Below are positions 11,277-20,800 of a stretch of 43,802 bases of DNA, in pieces; position 1 is the stretch's first letter, and each line of letters opens with the position of its first letter. A program made the translations under genes and the position numbers. The stretch spans positions 1 to 43,802 of the forward strand of contig JAULBX010026763.1 in assembly GCA_032358255.1 (NCBI GenBank), read 5' to 3'. The notes beneath the pieces are model-generated. The model was given only the letters and a program-made list of their open reading frames with translations, did no database searches and had not been told where the DNA came from. The DNA comes from Heterotrichella gracilis (lineage: Eukaryota; Sar; Xanthophyceae; Tribonematales; Xanthonemataceae).

Positions 11277-13749
11277 TGACGGGGGACACAACCCTGGCAG
11301 CATACCTCCACTCCAGGTACGGTTTGCCACAGGCAGAGTTTAGGGTTTAGGGTTTAGCATATAGGAGTAGGGGACAGCACCCTGGCAGCGTACCTCCACT
11401 CTGGGTAGGGTTTGCAAAAGGCACTGTTCAGGATTCAGTTTTAGGGGACACTATTCTGGCAGCATACCTCCACCACAGACAGGGTTCAACCGCAGTGATG
11501 GTCATTGGCAATATTTATGGTTTAGGATGCACCACCCTGCCAGCATACCTCCACACTGCAGGCGGGGTAAGCCGGCGCACATACAAGCACTGGAATACAT
11601 GTAAGTACTAGCTTAAAAGTACAAGTACAACATACCATCACGGTAATGCATTGCATGGCAAACATCTGTTGTAGATGTGCATGTGGCTTGATTTGCAGGG
11701 GGAGTAGCATAGAGGCTGGCATCCCGCTGGGGAGGTTGGCAGCAGGGGGGACGGGGGGGACCGCTAGCATAGAGAAAATCATGGAGTACTCTCCTGCTGA
11801 GCTGGCAGAGATGGCAGGTGAGTGAAAATCATTCACGGGAATCATTCGCAGAAATCAGGCCGCCACATGCATGCGCTCAGCACCCATGCAACTATCACAC
11901 AGCATTGCACCACGAGATGATGTACCACGGTACCCAAACTGCGCGCCCATATCCTTCAAACGATAAGTCTATTTGAATTTTAAAACTTTAATACCCAAAA
12001 TTCGACACCTCACCCCCCACAGGCCAACCCCACACTGCCCGCGCCCTGCGGTCCATACAGGCGGGTGTGCCGCTGCAATGGTCCCGTGACACACACCACC
12101 TGCTGCCCAAGGATTGCAGACTCAAGGTAGGCAAGCTAGCCAGCTATAGCTAGTGGGAAATTACTAGCGCCAGTCTATAGCCAGTCATGAGCAAACCTAC
12201 CAGCCCCAAGGCGTTGACGCACTCTGCATTATGGGTTTATAACTTATGAAGGGTATACCCATTTCCAACACAGTCATTACCCAAGTTTATTCATTTCAAA
12301 TAAAATTTGAGCTGCATTTCAACCATTGCCGAAACAAAGACGATGCAACGCAGACAGTGGGGTCATGCATACAGATGTAGTGCACCGGACTTCATGTATT
12401 TATGTATACAACGTCGTTTCCAAATATATACTTCCAATGAATCCAACACAGGTGCAGCAGGCAGTGGAGTCGTGCATCCACAGCGCCTGGCATGTGCAAT
12501 TACCCGCCCTCACTCGTGAGGCTATCATCACCCACCTGGTGGAGTCCATTGTGAGGGAGAGTGTGTGGACGGGGGTGGATGTGCGTGTGTGGCAGCAAGG
12601 GGGTAGCTTCGAGGGGGTGGTGGCAGGGGAGTGGATAGCAGGTGCGCGGTATACCGCGGTAAGACAGAGCACTTGCCACTTAGGTCAAGCTACCCCTGAA
12701 GCTGAATTGCTCTAGCAAACACCCTAGGGCCTTTAAAAGTGAACACCCATCTCTTATTCTGAGTTCTGATTTCTCGCATGGGACATAGTGAACACATGGA
12801 GGATACATGTTGAATGCTGCTATGTGTGTGTACTGCATGCAACTGATTGCCTTTCCGCCTGCAGTTGTCATGTATGATGGTCAGGGGTGTCGATAGGGAT
12901 TCTAGGTAACATTCACCAATCCCTGTTGGCACCCCTGACCATCAGCACGACAAATTGATGATCACACAAGATCAAGAGGATCGTGATGATGTCTCACTAC
13001 AATGACATGATGCACATGTGCCATGGCAATGCATTGTGAAATTCATTCGCATTAACTCATGAATGATAACAAATACTTGTCCACAATTTAATGTTGTGCG
13101 CCCTGCCCTGCGCAGAGGTGGAGGCCCTAATGCAACGGCGGCGCCCCGAGAAAAAATGCAAAGGAAAGGGGAGCGGCGACGCATGGAACAGGCCCCTCAT
13201 AGAGTTCCAGCTGCGCATGGCTGACCCAGCGGCTCCCCAGGGGGGAGGCCCTGCAGGCGCCCAAGGTGGCTGGTGGCAGCGGGGGAAGGGGAGGAAGGTG
13301 CTTGCTCTGGTGAGTGCACCTCAACCCTGGCAATGGCAATGCAATCTTGCACACCCGGCCATGCCAATGTGTACAGATGAATTTGTTGGTTAAATACGAA
13401 AGGGTCGGTTGAGGATGAGGTACCTGCAGTTGGACAACAGCGGGTGGTCTGGGGTTGCGGGGGAGAAGGGTGCTTGCTCGAGTGTACCCCGTGTCTATCC
13501 AAATCACGCCACCTTGTCACCTTGCCCAGGCTGGTTTAAATTTCAGGGTTTACCTGTTGAGTTCCAGCTGTGGGTGCACCTCAAAAGTCCATTCCCGGCC
13601 ATTTCCCCTATGTATTACATTCTTTCCTTGAGCCCCTTCTCCTCCTGCAGGGCCTTGCCTGCTGCCTCACTGCCCTGGGGCTGGGCATCACCCTGACCTC
13701 CAGGCGGGGCACCAGAGGGGCTGCAGCCCGGGTGTCGGGGTCCCAATAA
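11277..13749 (+). CDS. Unrecognised protein with C-terminal membrane segment, 5' partial
   Basis: Six exons agree in phase: 11277-11316, 11699-11817, 12023-12126, 12452-12641, 13116-13309 and 13651-13749 (stop TAA). About 248 residues are visible. They start TGDTTLAAYLHSR, then a Gly/Ala stretch, SIEKIMEYSPAELAEMAGQP, a helical part with QQAVESCIHSAW and REAIITHLVESIVRES, and a basic stretch QRRRPEKKCKGKG. The last exon encodes a hydrophobic run (GLACCLTALGLGITL) followed by Arg residues, like a tail anchor with positive residues after the membrane segment. I do not recognise the family. The first visible exon begins in mid-codon, so the start lies upstream. Its first exon is echoed three times in the following intron, and intron 4 holds a 27-bp hairpin. 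It converges with the minus-strand gene at 14651-15644. Confidence 0.6.
11369..11565 (+). repeat. Three tandem echoes of a 40-base exon
   Basis: Copies at about 11369-11410, 11442-11480 and 11523-11565 repeat the exon 11281-11316 (GGGGACA, then CTGGCAGCATACCTCCAC). They sit at a spacing of about 75-90 bp and carry adjoining intron (GGTTTGC, GGCA, TTTAGG). Donors differ: GTACGG in the first (true) copy, GTAGGG, GACAGG and GCGGGG in the echoes. TTTAGGG repeats at 11339-11357 lie between copies. Confidence 0.8.
12875..12944 (+). ncRNA. 27-bp hairpin in an intron, small-RNA precursor or MITE-like
   Basis: Arms 12875-12901 and 12918-12944 are separated by a 16-base loop. On the plus strand all 27 positions pair; three are G-U wobbles and the rest are Watson-Crick. 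The hairpin lies in the intron between exons 12452-12641 and 13116-13309 of the host plus-strand gene, so it would be transcribed in the pairing orientation. It could be a microRNA-like precursor, a short inverted-repeat element or a chance fold; nothing here shows expression. Confidence 0.45.
13428..13490 (+). repeat. Echo of exon 5 end in the gene at 11277-13749
   Basis: The stretch GGTGGTCTGGGG..GGGGAGAAGGGTGCTTGCTC resembles the end of exon 13116-13309 (GGCTGGTGGCAGCGGGGG..GGTGCTTGCTCTG) and ends near a GTGTAC. Confidence 0.55.
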
Positions 13750-14650
13750 TGGAGATTGGATGACCCAGTGACCATAATCCTGATGGGCACAATGATGACC
13801 CAGTGACGGGGATCCAACGTTGGCCCAGTGACGGGGTCTACGGGGTCTGATGCGTCCCAATGCCATGAGGCATCAATGACCGCATCAGACGTGGCGTACC
13901 TTTGTGGGGCCTGTATACAATTGGGTGTGAGTTTTTGAAAAAGGTCATGTTACAATAGTAAATGCCTAATAAATGCCTCTGGGCTACAGCCTGGGCATTG
14001 CCTACCGAATCATTTGAAAACATAACTGAACCTTTTTTATTAGGCCGAGCGTGTTAGCAGGATGTGACTTTTATATAGACCCGGGTAAGACCTTAATAGT
14101 CAACAAGAATAAATGACAGTGCCTGTACATGTAGTTCTAAAAAGCAGCGCTGTATCCTTTTGTAGAAAAATTAAAACGGATCTGAAAATGGATCCTTTCA
14201 GTGAAATGGATCTGATAATGAACCATGAGCACACTTGCACAGTACTGGTTCGTAACTGTGGATCAACAGCTGTCTGTATTGAATAAAATCGAGTCAACAT
14301 TTGTAATGCATGGAGCCAACAACTGACAATATTACTAGTCAAGGGTGCTTCAGAGGCTGCTGTGTTGTGTCACCAGAAGTTATCACTGCTGTACAAACAT
14401 TTTGGTAGCTATAGCCTATGGTATTGCTCACACAACCACAATAAAACAACAATGTGCGATATGGTATAGTTTGCAGCTAGCCTGAAGTTCAGGCGCAACG
14501 TGGGATTCAACATATATTCAGGGGGGAAACTGGGAGCTGCCATGTGCACATAAACAGCCATAATCTGAGTATTGTCACGGTGGCTGATGGTGATTTGTCA
14601 AAGTAAAAGTATACTACAACATGCGTAATCAGGGTAAGCACTAAGAAAGC
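13750..14650. other. Intergenic between convergent genes
   Basis: No coding signal. Just after the stop at 13749 there is a short imperfect repeat of GACCCAGTGACGGGG at about 13760-13840. A plus-strand TGTAA at 14302-14306 and a minus-strand one (TTACA near 13949) could serve the two converging genes. Confidence 0.45.
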
Positions 14651-15644
14651 TCACACCATGACCGCCTGCTGTGCGCTTGCCGCCGCCAGGTCAGCCGCCG
14701 AGCCCGTCATCGACCTTCCGCCAATCACCACCCGCCCACCCCTGCCACCAATCACCACCGTGCCCCCGCCGCCGCCAATCACCACCCGAGGCCCGCCCGC
14801 CGCCAGCTGGGGCCCAATCTCAGCCATGGTTTGCGCCATTTGCTTATCCACCTTGCTCTTGACGTGCCCCCGCATGCCCATAGGGAACGCGTTGGTGATC
14901 TCCGCCCCAAGCGCCCGGGAGTACCCCTCCGGGTCAACGGCGGGAGAGGGGATGGTGCGGCCAGAGGTGAGGGTGATGGTGCTGCCCATCGCCCTCTCGA
15001 CGTTGGCTCCGGTCTTCAAGTCGGACAGAGCAGATGCAACCTCCCTGTCCACCTTGGTCTTCACGTGGCCCCGCATGCCCATCGGGAAGGCGTTGGTGAT
15101 CTGGGCCCCAAGCGCGTTGGCGTACCCCTCTGGGTCCACGGCAGGGGAGGGGATGGTTGCGCCTGAGGGGAGCTGGACTGTGGCGCCTCCGTAGCGAGCC
15201 GCGGCGTATGCTGATGCGCTCATTTCGGACGCACAGTTCAATCCTGCCTGGAAGGGAAGGGTGAAATGGTCTGAGGGATCTTATGAGGTGAGTAAGATCT
15301 CACATTTAGGGGAAAAGCGGAACAGCAACGCTAAAGTACAGGCCCACTGTGTGATGAAAAACTGTGAACAAACCAGCTTCCAGTTCATGGTGTGCAACTG
15401 GGCTAATTTTGGGCTATCAATTTACCCCCTCCTGACATGCCCTACACAAGGGAACCGAGCCTGCCCCAGACAAGGGAATGAGGCTTAAACCGCCCTTAAC
15501 AAGGGAATCAACGCCGAAGAGAAGGTAATCAGGCCTAAAATACCCTAGACAAGGGCATCAGGTATTGCCTACCTGTTGCTTGCCTGCCGCAGCCAGGCGG
15601 GCAGGGGAGTCGTCCAGAACTGAGGCGGACACGCAGTTGCCCAT
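14651..15644 (-). CDS. MGNC-start lipid-anchored protein with internal repeat, unknown function
   Basis: Two exons, 15644-15573 (24 codons) and 15247-14651 (198 codons plus TGA), joined in phase 0 by a GT-AG intron, give 222 residues. The N-terminus MGNCVSAS fits N-myristoylation at Gly2 and palmitoylation at Cys4, so a membrane-face location is inferred. The body has two ~60-residue repeats, about residues 45-111 and 112-170. Each contains TIPSPAVDPEGY and ITNAFPMGMRGHVK, followed by a helix with KVD. The C-terminal part is Gly-rich, with VVIGG three times, then GSAADLAAASAQQAVMV. I do not recognise the family. The repeats, the open frame and the consistent splice make it a convincing gene. 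The long plus-strand frame opposite it is a shadow. Confidence 0.7.
15437..15561. repeat. Degenerate ~32-bp tandem repeat in intron
   Basis: The motif CAAGGGAATCAGGCCTAAA-like recurs four to five times, each unit holding a variant of ACAAGGGAA. It sits in the intron of the MGNC gene, just beyond the donor of exon 1. Confidence 0.6.
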
Positions 15645-17714
15645 GGCAATATGTGTGTGTGTGGAGGGGAAGGGGGCTGGAGGTGGTGGTTGCTTGGAGG
15701 TGGTGGGTAGGTGGAGGCGGACACGAAGCACCCTGGGAAGAACACCACACACGTCAGTAACGGTCCGTGGGAAAGCACCATAATGTGGGACAACACAAGG
15801 TGTCAGAAGCAATGATATCGATATGGTGGAAGGAAAGAGTACCGTAAGATTTGGTGCACAACAGGCATAAAAACCATAGGCAAACAAGGGCAATGTGGTG
15901 TTGCTGGTTATAATGGGGGGAATGGTGGATGGATGTAAGGGGCGTAGAGTGTAGGGATGGTGGTGAGGGTAGAGAAGAGTATTTCTAAGATACATACTGC
16001 ACAGCAAAGGCGTACAGTCAGGTGGCCAACCCCACAGGCAAGAATTCCTTTTCAAGAAACAGATGTCTTTTTCTTCGTTTTGTGCACGCATGCAAGCCTG
16101 TGGACGTGTGCAGCACTTGCAAAGAAAGGCATTAGCACGCGTGTACACCTATAAATGCATACCTGTGGTGGGTAGGAGGTTGGTGTGCTCGCGGGTCGGT
16201 AGAGACGCTGGCCTGCTCAGCTGGCAAGTACTAGAGCTAGTGTGAAGCACGGAGCAGCAAGTGAAGTGTGACTTAGCTAGCTAGTGAGGACACCACAACG
16301 CGCAGAGGGTGTTGAAAAAAACGTGGGTGAGAGCAAATGGACACAAGAGATTGTGGGTGCGTTTGATGTATAGGTGCTAACGGTGTTTCAGGCAATCGTT
16401 GAAGGTGTGTTGAGAGCAAAAGGGGCTGTGGGTGCGTTCGAGAGTTTGGGTGCGTTAGAAGTATAGGTGCTGCAAGACGACCGTGCAAACTCTTATAAGG
16501 AACTGGCACCCCAGCGAACAGTGCGGGTGTCGCAGCACCACCTGGGCAAGATTTATCGCAGGACTTCCGGGGTGGATGAAGGTTGGGGCGGACGAAGCCA
16601 CACCAAGTGACGAGCTGGCGCCACCTGGCCACCTGACACATAAAATTGCTGCAGCTGCTTTCCCGCCACCCACTGGGCCAGTTGTCATGTATCTGAAACA
16701 GTTGCAAGAACGCTTGGCCCAGTGAAAGGCACGGAACTCACTCTCAACCAGCAGTTCTGAGGTTATGGAGCCCAAACTACTGTACTTCTCCTCGCTTAGC
16801 GCTCATTCATGCCTGCTGACACCCACCCAAAGCCAATCGCTGACAAGATGAAGCCACACAAAGTAGTATGACCAGGGGAGTGTTTTGCCCAAAGTAGAAC
16901 TCAGTGTAGATGGTGCATGTGTGCGCATCATCGCCACTAAACCCACCATAATTTTATTTTAACTAAAATATGCCCCTGCTGTCAGTCACAAACACACTTG
17001 CACCAATGAGCACAACTCACTTGCAGACCAATTGACCCCACCCAGTGGACCATAGGTACGGTCCTGGCAAGCTGTGCCACCACCACCACCAGCGCCATAG
17101 CCGGCATGCCACTTGACATGTTCCGACTGAATCAACCCAAGGGATGGTACTACTCCCTGTGCCTTTATTGCGTTGAGTGCGCACATGTTTATGATGGTTT
17201 TGAGGCCCATATGGCCCCACAGGCCGATCAACACTCAGCCGTACCACCTTGATGCCATCAATCTTAAGAGTCCCTTTCAAAGTAAAACCCTAAACAAGGA
17301 AAATCTAAAGCACTCGTGTAGCCATCATGTGCACAAAGACAGGACATGTAGGCAAAGAATAAGAACATAAATAATGACAGCGGTGATACCTGAGTGTTTG
17401 GCCTGCCGCAGCTCTCTATGCTATCATCAGCACCAAGGGGTAAAAATAAAAGGTAAAGCCCGACGCGAGATGGGACTAAGGAATGACTGGCCATGTGGTA
17501 CAATAGGGCGAAAGAATGGCATACCACATCGCGGGATGCTTGTTGCATACAGGAAATGTGGCCTTCACACCTTGTGCAGACCTGACGGCGGTGGGGAACA
17601 CCGCCGCTCCTATTTTCCTTTGCAGGCCAACATCACCACAACCTCGTTTTGGTTGCGGTAATTAGGAATACCCTTACATGGAATACAATCCAGCGATGCA
17701 TGTTGACCCACCCG
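15645..17714. other. Intergenic between two minus-strand genes
   Basis: This stretch holds the 5' flank of the MGNC gene and the 3' flank of the GT8-DUF3431 gene. Frames such as 16483-16725 plus and 17013-17280 minus look unstructured or low-complexity and were not accepted. A minus-strand TGTAA (TTACA at 17674-17678), 193 bases past the stop at 17871, is a plausible poly(A) signal. Confidence 0.45.
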
Positions 17715-17830
17715 ATCCTTTAAAAAGAGGGATTTTTTAGAGTGCGCAAGTAGGCCAGCAGCCCTATACCCTGGCACCCTGCCTTGCGGTAGCGGTCAAG
17801 GGAGGGGCGCCCAAAAGAATGAGGAGGTGA
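17715..17830 (-). pseudogene. Echo of the terminal exon beyond the stop codon
   Basis: A copy of about 17905-18010. It repeats SLDRYRKAGCQ, then GLLAYLRTLKNP, against SLDRYRKAGCQ..GLLAYLRALNSP of the true last exon. It lies downstream of the TAA at 17871-17873, so it is 3' UTR or dead sequence. Confidence 0.75.
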
Positions 17831-17870
17831 ATGCGCTGCCAAAGGAAAAGACGCTGCTGCACCCGCTCCC

Positions 17871-20800
17871 TTAGATCGCCTCCAACCTTGTTCGGTGCCA
17901 GCTGGCATTGAAGATCGGCCAGGGGCTGTTGAGGGCGCGCAGGTACGCCAGCAGCCCCATCTCCTCATCCTGGCACCCCGCCTTGCGGTAGCGGTCAAGG
18001 GAGCGGCGCGCAATGTCAGGGAGGTGGATGTCCCTTTGGGGGTTGTTGTAAAAGTGGTCGGTCCACAGCTCGGGGAAGATGACCGGCGGCTCGCCGAAGA
18101 TGATCTGCCAAAAGGCCTCCAGCGCGATTGACCCGTCGTACCTACAATAAGAAACCGCTGATCACGGTATGCGAAAGCAAGTGGACGGGGAAGGCAAACA
18201 AGCAAGGACAGGTTGGGTACAAGGCAAAACAGGTGGCTACAATGGCATCAGCACTGTCAGGACACATACACTTTACAAAAGAGCGACATAAATGAATGTA
18301 TAAATGATTATGACATACTTATATACATGCGTTTCAGCGGTACATCCGGATTAGTAGGACGTACACATAAGTCAATGAATACATAATAAACACCCTGTCC
18401 TTGAACAGGCGCGTGTACTGAGGAAGGTAAAGGCATTGGCTGTATCCCTCTCTGCTTTCATTGAACAGCTGTAGGCAGCTGGTACATCTGAACTGTTTAG
18501 GGTTTAGGGTGAACTGGGCCGGGCCAGCACCCTTTCCCAGGTCACGCACAGCTCAAGCTCTTTTTCCCACTCTCCTTTTGAGAGCCAGTCCCGGGGTCCT
18601 TGCTTAGCCAATTAGACATTGGTGTCGCACGAACATGCCCTAAGCCCTACGCCCTAAACCCTTACCCGCGCTTCATGTTGTAGCTGTAAGCCAGCTTGTA
18701 CATCTCTTTGGGGCGGGCCAGCACCCTGTCCCGTGCCACGTGGAACTGCGCGCAGCACACGCTCTGCATCTTGCGCGGCCGTGCCCCTTGACCCAGGTAG
18801 GGCTGCGCCCACTGGCCCCACGCAAGGTCAAGCTCCTTCACGATCCGGTTCATCTGGCTGTTCACCTGCGCAGGATTCAAGGTTTAGGCTGGTGAATAAG
18901 ACGATGTTGAAAGAGAAGAGGGGAAGTAAAAAATGTATAGCCGAAAAAATTATATGTTTGGGGTGCAGAGTGAGGGCTGCGCCCACAGGCCCACGCCAGG
19001 TCCAGGCCCTCACGCACAATCCTGTCCATCTGGCTGTTCACCTGCCACCCAGGGTGTAGGGTTTGCAGTTGGGGTTTTGGCTGTTGGTCTGCGAGGATAA
19101 CCCCCTTTCAAGGTCCTGCTCATCAGGATGTTGACTTACACAGGGTTCAAGGTTCAGGGCCAGGAAAGAGCTGCGTGGCGCCGCATATGCAAGACCGACT
19201 GCTAATCTGGCTGTATTGCTGGAATGCATGTAACTAACTAACTAACTAAGGTTCAGGGCCATGGTGCAGGGTTTGTGGTTTAGAGTTTAAGGCTTCTGCC
19301 CCACCTGCGGGTGTGCACTTGCCCATGGCTCATGGCATGGAGCTCCAGTCCAGCAGCAGCTTGTCGTTGTAGTTTAGGGTTGATGGTGTAGGGTTTAGGT
19401 TTAGGATTGGGGGTTTTACCAACCTGCACAGGCATGCATTTGCCCATACGACGCAAATCCAGGAGTGTAGCGTTGACGGTATTTGGTTCAGGGTTTCTTT
19501 CCCACCTGTGCGGGCGTGCGCTTTCCCATGCGGCGCCAGTCCAGCAGCAGCTTGTCGTTGTAGTTTCGGTAGGAGGTCTTGAAGCAAACCTTGGTGAGGA
19601 GGGCTGGCAGGGGGGAGTACTGGGGGAACACACAGGGGAGGAAGAAATTAGAACGTAGCTATGGTCGTTCAGCAGTTCTGGACACATGGCGTGACAGGCA
19701 TAGCAAGGTAACGCGTTCAGGGTCACCATGGACCCTAAACCCTACACGCTCTCCCCTAAATATTACAACCCTACACCCTGTATCCTCATCTGGTGCCATA
19801 CGGGGGAGTAGTGGCCATGCAGGAAGATCATCTTATCGGGGAGGCAGCGGAAGCGTCGGATAATGAAGGGAAGGTAACCCTAAACCATAAAACAGTAACC
19901 CTAACCCTACAGCCCTCAACCCTCCACCTTGTAGCCTCACCTGGTGCCACACGGGGGAGTAGTGGCCATGCAGGAAGATCATCTTGTCGGGGAGGCAGTG
20001 GTAGTGATGAATGATGAAAGACAAATAGGCGCCTGCCTCCCGAGCGATCACGGGATCCCCAGTGGGGCAGGTGGCAGAGGTGGGGTTGCAAACGTGGACG
20101 GGGATGTTGAGGGCTAGGAAATATCTGGCGATTTTCAGATGGGCGTGCTGGGAGAGGATGACTGTGAGGGGCGGGGGGTTGCATGTGGCGTTGCTGTCAT
20201 CCCCGGTTGGGGGTAGGGTGAGTCCCAGGGAGAGCAGCTCGGCGGTCTCCAGCTCGATTTGGGACTGGAGGACGCGCTCTGGGGATGTCAGGTTTGCCTG
20301 CATGTGGGTATTGTTTGATTGCAAAACGGGGGACAGATGTTGTGGTGGGGCACACAGTGGCAAAATGCACATGAATAAAGTTGACAAAATCCCAGTACTT
20401 ATCCCTACATCTCATGATTGTCAATTCAATTACGCATCGCGGTTATTACTCTACTGTGAGAAACGCTTCACGCATGCCCTACCAGGTGATGCAATCTGCT
20501 GGATTCAGCATATTGCTACATGTCATCACATTGCTTGAAATTTAGATGGATGTGCTTGATGCGGGCTTTACCTCCGTCCCCAAGTATTCCCTCCCCGTCA
20601 GCAAGTCCTTCAAAGCATCCCCCTGGTTCATGGCCCACAGGAAATCATCCACCCCCTTGAAATCCGGCCCCCTGTCCTTGGAGAATGGCGCCTGGGAGGG
20701 GACCAATAAATAGGCCCCTGACGCTTGCAGGTGCGAAATGACGCCCTGTGCCGTCATCCCCTCCATCCCATAATCAAATACCACCAGGGGAGGTTGTGAC

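Noticed and set aside
14658-15194. 178-codon plus-strand Pro-rich frame
   Set aside because: It is the complement of the MGNC gene. The Pro and Thr runs are the antisense of its Gly-rich tail and repeats.
20062-20538. 158-codon plus-strand frame
   Set aside because: Antisense to exon 7 of the GT8-DUF3431 gene, whose minus-strand reading is well supported.
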